From a candidate division BRC1 bacterium HGW-BRC1-1 (lineage in GTDB: Bacteria; Sumerlaeota; Sumerlaeia; Sumerlaeales; Sumerlaeaceae): a stretch of 64,000 nt of DNA. Location: assembly GCA_002842095.1 (NCBI GenBank), contig PHCB01000001.1, positions 124,001-188,000 of the forward strand. Reading direction: 5' to 3'. A program made the translations under genes and the position numbers. Each line of letters starts with the position of its first letter. The first letter of the stretch is position 1. The notes beneath the pieces are model-generated. The model had not been told where the DNA came from. It saw nothing but the letters and a program-made list of their open reading frames with translations, and did not search any database. This document shows positions 28,886 to 41,085 of the stretch, piece by piece.

Positions 28886-29857
28886 TCATCGCGCCAGAGC
28901 GTTGAAGGCATCCACGTTCTGACGGAGATCCATATACTTGGCGTTGTTGCCCGGTTCGAGTCGCGGCAGTGTGGGGTTCGAAGCGAAAAAAGTTCTCATG
29001 GCGTCTTGCACGGCCCGACCCAGAACAGATGTGCGGGGAAGCCACCGGGGCAACATAACCACCGGCGAGGCGGGGATGGGATCCGTTTGCAAAATGACAC
29101 GCACAAGTTGGTCGTGTTGACCCGTCAAACCTTGCGCCGCCAGTACGCTCTCGATGGCACCGGTATCGCAGGCCCCCATGGGAGCGAGCCCGTTGATGAC
29201 GGTTTTCACCACTTCTTCCGAGGAGCCACAGAACCGGATGCGCCGGGGCAGCGTGCCGCTGGTATAGGCCGCCAGCTTGAGGCAGGGATAAACATAACCG
29301 GGAGCGCTGTAGCTGCCCACCATGGCAATCTGCGACGAAGCGAGCAATTCAGGCAACATCTCCACGGGGGCCTCGGCGTGGAACAACGGCGACCGGTTGT
29401 TCACAAAAATGACGCCGCTGTGAAAGACCCGCTGGCCCCGCGGATCATAGCTGTCACGCGGTCGACGAAGCTGGAACAAAACCTCATAATCGCCCCGTTG
29501 GGAGACGAAATCGTGAGCCGTGCAAAAAGCGATATCGAACTCATTCTGCGACATGCGCTGCACGAGGTCCTCGTGTGAATCGGTGGAGAGCACGGCAAAA
29601 TCGGAGACACCTTCACTTGCCATGGCGCTTTTCACCGCCGGGTTATTAAGCAGATATTGACGCATGGCATGAAGCACGCCACTGCCTATACGAGCCTCGG
29701 GGTCGGCCTGCAGGTGTCCTATACGCACAAGGATACCCGTGGTCTCGGTCGGCTCCACCATTTCGGCGCCACGACAAAATGCAAGATTCACCAGGCACAC
29801 AAATGCCAGCACATGGGCGAATTTCGCTTTGACTAAACAACATAGGAGCAACTTCAT
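28886..29857 (-). CDS. PhnD-like phosphate/phosphonate-type periplasmic substrate-binding protein
   Basis: Signal sequence; LVRIGHLQADPEARIGSGVLHAMRQYL, DIAFCTAHDFVSQRGDYEVLFQLRRP, GACDTGAIESVL, LPRWLPRTSVLGRAVQDAMRTF. Confidence 0.65.
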   Translation of the reverse strand: MKLLLCCLVKAKFAHVLAFVCLVNLAFCRGAEMVEPTETTGILVRIGHLQADPEARIGSGVLHAMRQYLLNNPAVKSAMASEGVSDFAVLSTDSHEDLVQRMSQNEFDIAFCTAHDFVSQRGDYEVLFQLRRPRDSYDPRGQRVFHSGVIFVNNRSPLFHAEAPVEMLPELLASSQIAMVGSYSAPGYVYPCLKLAAYTSGTLPRRIRFCGSSEEVVKTVINGLAPMGACDTGAIESVLAAQGLTGQHDQLVRVILQTDPIPASPVVMLPRWLPRTSVLGRAVQDAMRTFFASNPTLPRLEPGNNAKYMDLRQNVDAFNALAR

Positions 29858-29898
29858 GGTCTACAACGCTATGCGACTCCATCGAAGGGGGAAGCAAA

Positions 29899-30344
29899 TG
29901 AAAATGTCTCGGGGCAGGCGCGGCATCAGCCTCATTGAGGTTGTTGTCACCGTGGCCCTACTCTCGGTTGGTTTGGTTGGATTACTTACTTTGCTCAACG
30001 AATCGCAACGGGCAGGGGTGCGCGCCGACCGTGAGATGGATCAAGCTGCACTTGCACTGGCGCGTTTGCATGAACTGCGTCTTCAGGGTCCGCAACTGGC
30101 CGAGCGCCTCTCGTTAGAGACGACCGGAACTCTCGTGCTGCCCGGCGAAAATCCCGAGCCATTTCCCGATCATCCCGACTACGCATACCAGGCGCGTGTG
30201 TCTCGCGACCCCGCCACCACCAACCAGTTGAAACTGGAGATTGAAGTGTCGCCGGTCAATCCCGCAGCAGCCGCGGCCTCGCAAACAGTTAAGATCCGCA
30301 GCGTTGTATTTCTTGATGAACCGACCTCTGGAGGCGCGCAATGA
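29899..30344 (+). CDS. Type II secretion/type IV pilus minor pseudopilin (GspI-like)
   Basis: RRGISLIEVVVTVALLSVGLVGLLTLLNES prepilin motif at N-terminus. Confidence 0.75.
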
Positions 30345-30994
30345 ACCGACGCACCCGTGGCATTACTCTGGTCGAACTTCTGATGACAATGGCCATCGGT
30401 GGCCTCGCCATCGGCATGGCTTATACAGTTTGGTCAGCGACAGAAAACTCCGCTTCCGACCTGCGCACGCGCCTCTCCATGCGCCAACACTCGATGGGCG
30501 TGGCACAAAAGCTGGACCGTGCGCTGCGTTTTCGCGTTCCCCCCGAAGATGTGCTGACCACCGCATCGGCAAGCGCCACCGCAGCCACAGCAGAACAGTT
30601 TCTACCGAACAGCATCACGCTGGTAAGCACGGCCTTCACCTCGTCAACCGCCTCCGCGCGGGTCACGCTCGAATCGCACCCCGACATGAACGGTGTTCCC
30701 GACACAGTGGAGATGACCGAGGCGGACGTGGCGTCAGATGCTCCGGGACAAAAATCCCGCATGGGATCACAAACCGATCGCTTTCGCACGAGCGTGGACT
30801 TCCTCTATGCGACAGCCTCCCCCGATGGAAGTTTCTCCTGGGCGGACACCATAACAACAGCGGCACCAACGTTGGTAAAAATGACCATCAGAACCTGGCC
30901 TCGTAACGATAAAAAGCCGACTTTTGATGAAGCCATCAACGCAAGCGGAAGAGCCTTGCGCCACGAATACAGCGCCACGGTGAGGATGCAATGA
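30341..30994 (+). CDS. Pseudopilin (GspJ-like)
   Basis: RGITLVELLMTMAIGGLAIGMAYTVWSA; ATGA overlap with previous gene. Confidence 0.7.
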   Translation: MNRRTRGITLVELLMTMAIGGLAIGMAYTVWSATENSASDLRTRLSMRQHSMGVAQKLDRALRFRVPPEDVLTTASASATAATAEQFLPNSITLVSTAFTSSTASARVTLESHPDMNGVPDTVEMTEADVASDAPGQKSRMGSQTDRFRTSVDFLYATASPDGSFSWADTITTAAPTLVKMTIRTWPRNDKKPTFDEAINASGRALRHEYSATVRMQ

Positions 30995-31440
30995 GACTCC
31001 AAAACGGAAATCGTGCTTTCGCCATGCTGGCTGCGATTGGCGTGCTGGCGGTTCTGGGTCTGCTGGTCATGGGCACCGCAAACACTGCCCAGGTTACCCA
31101 TGCGTTTGCGCGCGCTCGCACAGTGGATTGTGTGCTGACCGACCTGACCGCCGAAATGGCGCGTCATCTCGCCGCAGATGCCACTCTCACATCCGGAGCA
31201 GCCGTGGGTGCCACGGTGCTGGAAGTGGACGCAGGGGACATTACGGGCAAAGCCATCACCGCAGGGGCCGATGCTCGCGCCTTGGTGGGTACGGTTGTCC
31301 GCCCCCGCGACGGCGATGTTATCGTGAAGATCGAAGCAGAGCGCAAGGATGGCCGTTCGCTGCATCGCACGGCGACCTATCTGGTAACCCCACAAGCCCC
31401 GCGTGCAACGCCCATACTCCTCAGCGAGGAACGCCGATGA
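30991..31440 (+). CDS. Small N-terminally anchored protein of the secretion/pilus operon
   Basis: One N-terminal TM helix (AFAMLAAIGVLAVLGLLVMGTA), ATGA overlaps with both neighbours. Confidence 0.6.
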   Translation: MRLQNGNRAFAMLAAIGVLAVLGLLVMGTANTAQVTHAFARARTVDCVLTDLTAEMARHLAADATLTSGAAVGATVLEVDAGDITGKAITAGADARALVGTVVRPRDGDVIVKIEAERKDGRSLHRTATYLVTPQAPRATPILLSEERR

Positions 31441-33677
31441 GCCCTGCCGCCCCACGCGAAAACGACGCCACTCTGAGACTGGCCCTGCTGCTTCACGAGG
31501 CAGGCGTGCTTGATTCCGCAAACTGGCAAACGCTCGCGCGTAAAGCGGGGTTGAAGGGGGACAAAGGCGCCTGGGAAATTCTCAACCAGGACGTTTCCGT
31601 TTCCACCATCAAAGAACTACTACTGCTCGATCTGGTACCGGGTCGCTCCGTGACCGGCTTCCAACAGGCACTCACGGCACCGCTGCGCATTTTCGGAACC
31701 GAGATCGCCTATACCCTTGGCATCAATGAGCCTGATGTGGCGCGACTTTGTCGTTTTTTTATCCGCCGCGAGTTGATGACGACCGAGAACCTGGAGCGCG
31801 CCCTCGACGACGCCGAGCGGGAAAACCGCAGTGTCTACGATGTGTTGGTCGAACAAAACCTCATCACGCCGGACATCATCACAAGAGCCATTTCGACCCG
31901 CGAATCCGACATTGCCCACGCCAACCGGCTGGCATTTTCCTTACGCGTTTTAGACTTTAACGGGGTCTTGTCACCCGAGGATTTCCTTCGCGCTGTGGAG
32001 GATGCCACCAGTCGAAAAGTAAATGTCGCCGATTCTCTGGCCCAGATGGGTATACTCCCGCAGGACAAATTGATGATAGCCCTCGAACGAGGGATGGCCG
32101 TCCCCTCCATTGAGCTGATGACCACCGAGCTATCCACGGATCTGCTGGATCGATTCCCCGCGGAATTGATGAGACGTCAGATGTTCCTGCCCGTCAGCGA
32201 CAACAACGGCATGATTGAGATCGCCACCGCAGACCCCTTCAATACAGCTCTGGCTGACACCCTCGCGATCCTGTCAGATCGCAGCATCGTATTTCTCTAT
32301 GCGCGCCACAATGATCTTCTGGGAAAATTCCAGTATCACTTTTCCGATGAATTACCTCTCGAAAATATACCCATGGAAATAAGCGCCCCACGGGTACGCA
32401 GCGGAAACGATTCCCCCTGGGGGGCAAACGATGACAACTCGTCCGATGGGAATGAAACCACCGCTGACATAACGTCCCGCGGTTCACGATATGGTTCAAA
32501 TCTGGAACCCTTTGTGGACAATATGTCCGCCGTTCAACTCGTATCGCAAATGGTCGAAGGCGCCATTGCTGCCAAAGCAACCGACATTCATGTGGAGCCC
32601 CAAGGCGATGCCATTCGCGTGCGCTATCGTGTGGACGGAGAACTGTTAACCGTAATGCGCGCGCCCATCACACTGCTACCGTCCATCACCTCGCGCATCA
32701 AGGTGCTGGCGGGGATGAACGTGACCGAACGGCGGCGCCCCCAGGATGGGCATTGTGCTTTTTCCACGCGAAACGAATCTTACGACCTGCGAATCTCCAC
32801 CATGCCCACACGCGGCGGCGAAAAAATCGTCATGCGCGTACTGGATTCTTCCCGTGTGAAAACCGGCCTGCAAGAACTGGGCCTTGAAGCCGACCAGTTG
32901 ATGACGCTGAGCCACCTCGTGGCCCGTCCATCGGGAATGGTTCTCGTCACAGGCCCCACCGGCAGTGGCAAAACCTCCACCTTGTACGCATGTCTGTGCA
33001 CCGTGAACCGTGAGAGCGTGAACATCATCACCATCGAGGACCCCATCGAATATCAACTCGAAGGGATCACACAGGTTCAGGTCGACCCGGGCATCGAGTT
33101 GGGGTTCGCTAACGGCCTCAGAAGTTCTCTGCGTCAAGACCCCGATGTGATCATGGTGGGCGAGGTTCGCGACCCGGACACAGCCCGGGTTGCCGTGCGT
33201 GCTGCTCTCACCGGCCACCTCGTTTTCTCCACCATGCACGCCAACACCGCCGTTGGCGCGATGAACACACTGGCCAACATGGGCGTTCCCCACTATCTGG
33301 TGGCCCCCGCCCTGTCAGGAATTATCAGTCAGCGGCTTGTGAGATGCATCTGCAAGTTCTGCCGCGAAGAATACGAGGTGCCAGAAGGAGAACTGGTGGA
33401 ACTGGGCATGAGTTCCGACACCAAAGAGACTCATTTTTACCACGGAGCCGGTTGCGACAAATGCTTCAACACGGGTTACAACGGTCGCATCGGCGTGTTT
33501 GAGGTTGTGGGAGTTTCGCCAGACCTGCGCGAAGCGCTCCTGCAACAGAAGAATATCCCGGAGATGGAAACCATCGCCAGACGCAACAGCATATCGTTAC
33601 TTGAAGCGGGCAGACAAAAAGTGATCGCCGGCACAACCACAGCCAGCGAAGCAGTGAAGGGTGTTGTTTTACAGTAG
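31437..33677 (+). CDS. GspE/PilB family secretion ATPase
   Basis: Walker A GPTGSGKTSTLYA, EDPIEYQLEGITQVQV, LRSSLRQDPDVIMVGEVRD, Zn-binding CKFCREEY...CDKCFNTGYNGRIGVFE; start at 31437 rather than the 31128 ORF start. Confidence 0.93.
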   Translation: MSPAAPRENDATLRLALLLHEAGVLDSANWQTLARKAGLKGDKGAWEILNQDVSVSTIKELLLLDLVPGRSVTGFQQALTAPLRIFGTEIAYTLGINEPDVARLCRFFIRRELMTTENLERALDDAERENRSVYDVLVEQNLITPDIITRAISTRESDIAHANRLAFSLRVLDFNGVLSPEDFLRAVEDATSRKVNVADSLAQMGILPQDKLMIALERGMAVPSIELMTTELSTDLLDRFPAELMRRQMFLPVSDNNGMIEIATADPFNTALADTLAILSDRSIVFLYARHNDLLGKFQYHFSDELPLENIPMEISAPRVRSGNDSPWGANDDNSSDGNETTADITSRGSRYGSNLEPFVDNMSAVQLVSQMVEGAIAAKATDIHVEPQGDAIRVRYRVDGELLTVMRAPITLLPSITSRIKVLAGMNVTERRRPQDGHCAFSTRNESYDLRISTMPTRGGEKIVMRVLDSSRVKTGLQELGLEADQLMTLSHLVARPSGMVLVTGPTGSGKTSTLYACLCTVNRESVNIITIEDPIEYQLEGITQVQVDPGIELGFANGLRSSLRQDPDVIMVGEVRDPDTARVAVRAALTGHLVFSTMHANTAVGAMNTLANMGVPHYLVAPALSGIISQRLVRCICKFCREEYEVPEGELVELGMSSDTKETHFYHGAGCDKCFNTGYNGRIGVFEVVGVSPDLREALLQQKNIPEMETIARRNSISLLEAGRQKVIAGTTTASEAVKGVVLQ

Positions 33678-33728
33678 GATTGAGGCGCGGCCCTCCGCGC
33701 ACACCAAGACCGAGGAGACGACAACAAA

Positions 33729-34958
33729 ATGGACCAAAAAAACGAAGAAAGCGCACGACCGGTTCCTCCCCCCTCCCGCTCCCTGAAGGAGGATATCATC
33801 AGCCGGATTCGCGAACGCGATGAAGCCTCAGCCACCGGTGGTGGGGCCTTCCGCTCACCGGGCCGTACACCCTCTTCCCCTGAACGGCGTGGGCAATCGG
33901 GTTGGTGGTTCAACCGTCCTAGTGCCCGGCAACTGGCCGCCTTCGCCCGCCAGCTTGCAACCCTGACCGAAGTGGGAATTCCACTGCTCCGCTCGCTCCA
34001 GATTCTCGGCGAACGCAGCACCACGCCACGCCTTCGCTCCACAGCGCAGGATCTCGCCCGGCGGGTGGAGGAAGGTCAGCCCCTGTCAACCGCCATGAGT
34101 CACCACCCCGAAGTTTTCTCGGGTATGTTCATCGGCGTTGTGCGGGCTGGAGAGGCCGGCGGTATTCTCGATTCGGCATTGACCCGCCTGGCCGACACAC
34201 TGGAACGCCGCGCCGAAGTGAAACAGCGCGTCATGTCTGCACTCACTTATCCCGCCATCACCATACTGGTCGAAATCGCTGTCATCATTATTATCCTTGT
34301 TTACGGACTACCCAAACTGGTTGCGGCGTACCCCAATAAATCCGATCTCCCCGGCACCACCCAGGCACTGCTGAATACCTCCGCGTGGATGCAAGCGAAC
34401 TGGTTCTTTGTGGTGATCCTTATCGTCATTGTCATCGTGGGTATCTGGGCAATATTCCAGTCCATCGCCGGAAGATACGCCATTCAACGCGGGGTACTAT
34501 CGATACCCATAGTTGCTGGCGTGAATCGCAAAATCAACGTGGAGCATTTCGCGCGCACCCTAGGCGGCCTGACTACCGCTGGCATTCCCCTTATCGACGC
34601 GCTGACCGTAACGGCTGACAGTAGTGACAACGAGGTTGTCCATCGCACGGTTCTCGACGTGCGCGACACCGTGGAAAAAGGCGGCAAGATGGAAGAACCG
34701 CTGCGCAGCCGTCCGGTGTTTGATCCGCTCGTGGTCGACATGATCATGGTGGGCGACGAAGCCGGTGCCCTCGACACAATGTTGCTCCGCATCGCTGACA
34801 CCTATGAGAGCGAAGTGGACAACAGCCTGCGCACGCTGACCTCCATCATCGAACCACTGCTCATCATCATGCTGGGCATTGCCGTGGGCTTCATCGCCGT
34901 GGCCGTCTTCCAACCTTACGTCTACATGGTGAGGAACCCGGCGCTGAACGTGCAGTAA
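33729..34958 (+). CDS. GspF/PilC family inner-membrane protein
   Basis: FARQLATLTEVGIPLLRSLQIL, GEAGGILDSALTRLADTLERR, second repeat VDMIMVGDEAGALDTMLLRIADTYESEVDNSL. Confidence 0.93.
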   Translation: MDQKNEESARPVPPPSRSLKEDIISRIRERDEASATGGGAFRSPGRTPSSPERRGQSGWWFNRPSARQLAAFARQLATLTEVGIPLLRSLQILGERSTTPRLRSTAQDLARRVEEGQPLSTAMSHHPEVFSGMFIGVVRAGEAGGILDSALTRLADTLERRAEVKQRVMSALTYPAITILVEIAVIIIILVYGLPKLVAAYPNKSDLPGTTQALLNTSAWMQANWFFVVILIVIVIVGIWAIFQSIAGRYAIQRGVLSIPIVAGVNRKINVEHFARTLGGLTTAGIPLIDALTVTADSSDNEVVHRTVLDVRDTVEKGGKMEEPLRSRPVFDPLVVDMIMVGDEAGALDTMLLRIADTYESEVDNSLRTLTSIIEPLLIIMLGIAVGFIAVAVFQPYVYMVRNPALNVQ

Positions 34959-34977
34959 CAGAACTGAAAAAAATCAG

Positions 34978-35017
34978 AGCCGGTTGCGGAGAGTCTTTTC
35001 GCAACCGGCTTTTTTTT
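34978..35017 (+). terminator. Rho-independent terminator of the secretion/pilus operon
   Basis: agccggttgcg - gagagtctttt - cgcaaccggct perfect 11-bp stem, then ttttttt. Confidence 0.95.
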
Positions 35018-35117
35018 GGATTGGCACGGCTGACGGGGGCAGGAATGCCCCTGCTCCTTTTTTGATGGGAGGGGGGGACATTCCTATCCCTCTAATCCCC
35101 GTCACCCGAGGTAGAAT

Positions 35118-37196
<2,079 letters not shown>

Positions 37197-37471
37197 CGCA
37201 AGTAAACGCTGCTTGAACCAACCGGATCGTGCCAAGGAAAAATCGCCTCTTCCCAAAAAGAAACCGCGTTGGCTGACGGAGAAACAATAATATCACATCG
37301 GCATCCGCCCATCTGTCAACCTTCATGGAATAATCTCGTTTTGCCTTGCACCCAATGGGACGAGAACGCGAATAAAACCCCCGGTTTATCCAAATACCTA
37401 TGGCGTCTGGTATGGCCGCAAAGGCTGATTTTCCCCGGGCGCCGCCATGAAATGCAGAGGAAGGGCACTCA

Positions 37472-40400
37472 GTGGCGCAGCGGCGCGATATTAAGAAGAT
37501 CCTCATCATCGGTAGCGGGCCTATTGTCATCGGCCAGGCGTGCGAGTTCGACTATTCAGGAACCCAGGGTTGCAAGGCCCTGCGTGAAGACGGCTACGAG
37601 GTGGTGCTCGTAAACTCCAACCCTGCCACCATCATGACCGACCCCCAATTTGGTGACCGCACCTACATTGAACCTCTGACCCCGGAGGTTGTGGAAGCCA
37701 TCATCGCCCGCGAGCGCCCCCAAGCCATCCTGCCCACCCTGGGCGGACAGACTGCACTGAACCTCGCCATGACCCTTTCCAAGACCGGCGTGCTTGATAA
37801 GTACAACGTCGAGTTGATTGGCGCGAAGGCAGAAGCCATCGATCGCGCCGAGGATCGTCACCTCTTCAAGCAGGCCATGATCGATATCGGTCTCGAAGTG
37901 CCCCGCAGCGTTATTATCCGTGCGGAAGATTCCCGCGACGAAAGCATCCGCAAGGCTTCCTTCGAAGCCCTTTCCTCTGCCCAGGAAATCGGGTACCCCA
38001 TCATCATCCGACCGGCCTTCACCCTGGGCGGAACTGGTGGCGGCATTGCTTACAACATGGATGAGTTTCTGGAGATTTGCGGTCGTGGCCTGACCCTCTC
38101 CCCCATTCACGAAATCATGATCGAGGAGAGCGTACTCGGTTGGAAGGAGATGGAACTCGAAGTCATGCGCGACATGCATGACAACGCCGTCATCATCTGC
38201 TCCATCGAGAACGTCGATCCCATGGGCGTCCACACGGGCGACTCCGTGACCGTTGCCCCGATCTTCACCATGACCGACCGCGAGTATCAGGCCATGCGCG
38301 ACGATGCCATGAAGATCATCCGCGCCATCGGTGTCGACACCGGCGGCAGCAACATCCAGTTCGCCATCTGCCCCGATACGGGCCGCCGCGTCGTCATCGA
38401 GATGAACCCCCGCGTGTCGCGCTCCAGCGCCCTGGCCAGCAAGGCAACCGGATTCCCCATCGCCAAGATTGCGGCCAAACTTGCCACCGGCATGCGGCTC
38501 GATGAACTTCCGAACGACATCACCCGCAAGACCCCCGCATGCTTTGAACCCTCCATTGATTATTGCGTGGTGAAGATCCCCCGCTTCGCCTTCGAAAAAT
38601 TCGCAGGCGCGCAGGCACTCTTGGGCACGCAGATGAAGAGCGTCGGCGAGACCATGGCCATCGGTCGCACCTTCAAGGAGGCCCTGCAAAAGGGGTTCCG
38701 CGGCCTGGAAACCGGGCGCATGGGTCTGGGCGGCGACGGCAAGGAGCATTACGACCCCACCGAGGATGACGTGCATACGCGCCTCCTGTGGCACTTGCGC
38801 AACCCCAACCCCGACCGCCTCTTCTGGGTTCGCGCAGCCCTGCGCAACCGCATCACAAGCGCAAAGGGACGCCGCGAAGTCTTCGGTGCAGAGGCGCTTA
38901 ACGGCCCCGAGCATTGGGAAAACGGACGCAGCAAGAATGCTGTCATGAGCGTCGATGAGGTTTTCGAGAACACAAAAATCGACCGCTGGTTCCTTGAAAA
39001 CATACGCGAAATTTGCGACTTCGAACACCAACTCGCCGCCGCAGGCGAGAGCAAAACCATTCAACGTCCCGGCGCCGCAATCTCCGCCAAAGAGAAAACC
39101 GCCGCAGCCACGAAACTCGAGAAGGAACGCGAGATTCTGCTGCGCGCAAAACAAATGGGCTTCTCCGATTTCCAGATTGCCCACCTTATCTCGCGCCCTC
39201 GCAGTTCCTTCTCAGAATGGGACGTGAGGCAGCGCCGCCTGGAACTCGGCATCAAAGTCGTTTTCAAATCCGTCGACACCTGTGGTGGAGAATTCGAAGC
39301 TCAAACGCCCTACTTTTACTCGACCTACGAAATCGGAAACACACTCGCTGCCAACGAAGCAGTTCCCACCGATCGCCGCAAGGTCATCATCCTGGGCGGA
39401 GGCCCCAACCGTATCGGCCAGGGAATCGAGTTCGACTACTGCTGCGTTCAGGCCGTGTACGCCCTGAAGGCTGCGGGCTTCGAGACCATCATGGTGAACA
39501 GCAATCCGGAAACCGTCTCCACGGATTACGACACCGCTGATCGCCTGTACTTTGAACCGCTCACCGCTGAAGACGTCCTAAACATCGTTGAGAACGAATG
39601 CGCCAACGGCGAAGTCGCCGGCATCATCGTGCAGTTCGGTGGCCAAACGCCCCTCAAGTTGGCACGCGCCATCGAAAAGTACATCGCCGACAACAACCTG
39701 CCCACGCGCATCATCGGCACCTCTCCCGACTCCATCGACCTTGCAGAGGATCGCAAGCGTTTCGGTGCCATGCTCGACGAGCTGAACATCCCGTCTCCTC
39801 CCAACGGCAGTGGCCGCACATATAATGAGATCCGCGAGAAGGCCCGCACCATCGGCTTCCCCGTCATGGTTCGCCCCAGCTATGTGCTGGGCGGTCGGGC
39901 CATGGAGATCGTCTTCAACGAAAAACAACTGCGCGAATACATGAAGATTGCCGCCGAGGTCTCACCCGAGCACCCGGTCCTTATCGACAAGTTCCTCGAC
40001 GGCGCCGTGGAGGTGGATGTCGACGCCATCTGCGACTTCAACACCACGCCCGACTCGGACACCTCCCAGGGCAAGTGCGTCATCGCTGCCATCATGGAGC
40101 ACATCGAAGAGGCCGGGATCCACTCGGGCGACAGCGCCTGCGTCATTCCCTCGCGCACCCTTTCGGAAAACGTTCTCGCCGATATTCGTCGCCACACCAA
40201 GGCCATGGGACGTGCACTTCGCGTGCAGGGACTCATGAACATCCAATATGCCGTGAAGGACGAAAAGGTTTACGTGCTCGAGGTCAACCCCCGCGCCAGC
40301 CGCACGGTGCCATACGTCAGCAAAACCATCGGCATCCCCATCGCCCAGCTTGCCGCCCGCGCCATGACCGGCGAGACCCTTGAGCAGCTCAACTTCACCA

Positions 40401-41005
40401 GCGAACCGACCGTCGATTATTTCTCCGTCAAAGAAGCGGTGCTGCCCTTCAACAAATTCCCCGGCTGCGAAGTTCGCCTGGGACCTGAAATGCGGAGCAC
40501 CGGCGAAGTGATGGGCATCGACTTCAACGCCGGCCTCGCCTTTGCGAAGTCGCAAGCGGCAGCGGGTGCCATTTTGCCGCTGACCGGCGGGGTCTTTATC
40601 TCCATCAACGACGAAGACAAGCCCAAATTCCTACCCATCGCCAGGCAACTGAGCGACCTCGGCTTTCACCTCTACGCCACGGGCGGCACGCATAAATATC
40701 TCCGCAACCACGAGATAGCCAGCGCCCTGCTCAACAAGGTGAAGGAGGGACGGCCCAACGTCATCGACTACGTAATCAACGGCCAGATCAAACTCGTCAT
40801 AAACACGTTCAGCGGCCCCCAGGGTCGCCCCGACGAGAAATCCATCCGCACCATGCTGATAAGCCGCGGCGTCCCCCTGATGACCACCATAAGCGCCGCC
40901 CGAGCCGCCACAGAAGGCATAACCGCAATGCGCGAACAAAAAGAAACCCTGATGTCCATCCAGGAGTACCACGCCCACACGCTGGGTGTGAAAAAACAGG
41001 GATAA
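37472..41005 (+). CDS. carB: Carbamoyl-phosphate synthase large subunit
   Basis: [25 protein letters not shown]..., two ATP-grasp halves, [23 protein letters not shown] start with AGGAAGG upstream. Confidence 0.97.
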   Translation: MAQRRDIKKILIIGSGPIVIGQACEFDYSGTQGCKALREDGYEVVLVNSNPATIMTDPQFGDRTYIEPLTPEVVEAIIARERPQAILPTLGGQTALNLAMTLSKTGVLDKYNVELIGAKAEAIDRAEDRHLFKQAMIDIGLEVPRSVIIRAEDSRDESIRKASFEALSSAQEIGYPIIIRPAFTLGGTGGGIAYNMDEFLEICGRGLTLSPIHEIMIEESVLGWKEMELEVMRDMHDNAVIICSIENVDPMGVHTGDSVTVAPIFTMTDREYQAMRDDAMKIIRAIGVDTGGSNIQFAICPDTGRRVVIEMNPRVSRSSALASKATGFPIAKIAAKLATGMRLDELPNDITRKTPACFEPSIDYCVVKIPRFAFEKFAGAQALLGTQMKSVGETMAIGRTFKEALQKGFRGLETGRMGLGGDGKEHYDPTEDDVHTRLLWHLRNPNPDRLFWVRAALRNRITSAKGRREVFGAEALNGPEHWENGRSKNAVMSVDEVFENTKIDRWFLENIREICDFEHQLAAAGESKTIQRPGAAISAKEKTAAATKLEKEREILLRAKQMGFSDFQIAHLISRPRSSFSEWDVRQRRLELGIKVVFKSVDTCGGEFEAQTPYFYSTYEIGNTLAANEAVPTDRRKVIILGGGPNRIGQGIEFDYCCVQAVYALKAAGFETIMVNSNPETVSTDYDTADRLYFEPLTAEDVLNIVENECANGEVAGIIVQFGGQTPLKLARAIEKYIADNNLPTRIIGTSPDSIDLAEDRKRFGAMLDELNIPSPPNGSGRTYNEIREKARTIGFPVMVRPSYVLGGRAMEIVFNEKQLREYMKIAAEVSPEHPVLIDKFLDGAVEVDVDAICDFNTTPDSDTSQGKCVIAAIMEHIEEAGIHSGDSACVIPSRTLSENVLADIRRHTKAMGRALRVQGLMNIQYAVKDEKVYVLEVNPRASRTVPYVSKTIGIPIAQLAARAMTGETLEQLNFTSEPTVDYFSVKEAVLPFNKFPGCEVRLGPEMRSTGEVMGIDFNAGLAFAKSQAAAGAILPLTGGVFISINDEDKPKFLPIARQLSDLGFHLYATGGTHKYLRNHEIASALLNKVKEGRPNVIDYVINGQIKLVINTFSGPQGRPDEKSIRTMLISRGVPLMTTISAARAATEGITAMREQKETLMSIQEYHAHTLGVKKQG

Positions 41006-41040
41006 AAATCTTCGGACACTATCCGACAGAAAACTAAAAC

Positions 41041-41085
41041 AAGCTGTCATGCCTCTAAGTATTCGATGAGGCAGGCAGCTTTTTT
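41041..41085. terminator. Rho-independent terminator between convergent carB and SGNH-like gene
   Basis: aagctgtcatgcctc ... gaggcaggcagctttttt imperfect stem with T-run. Confidence 0.8.

Noticed and set aside
31128-31436. N-terminal 103 codons of the 849-aa GspE ORF
   Set aside because: Overlaps the preceding small TM gene in another frame; ATG 31437 in an ATGA overlap is the more likely start.
37447-37494. Possible 15-codon leader ORF overlapping the carB start ([15 protein letters not shown])
   Set aside because: No Shine-Dalgarno upstream and no attenuator-like hairpin seen; a short out-of-frame ORF is expected by chance.
37556-39184. 542-aa ORF on the minus strand opposite carB
   Set aside because: Shadow ORF from high-GC codon bias; low-complexity G/H/A/D-rich translation with no recognisable domain, while the + strand is unambiguous carB.
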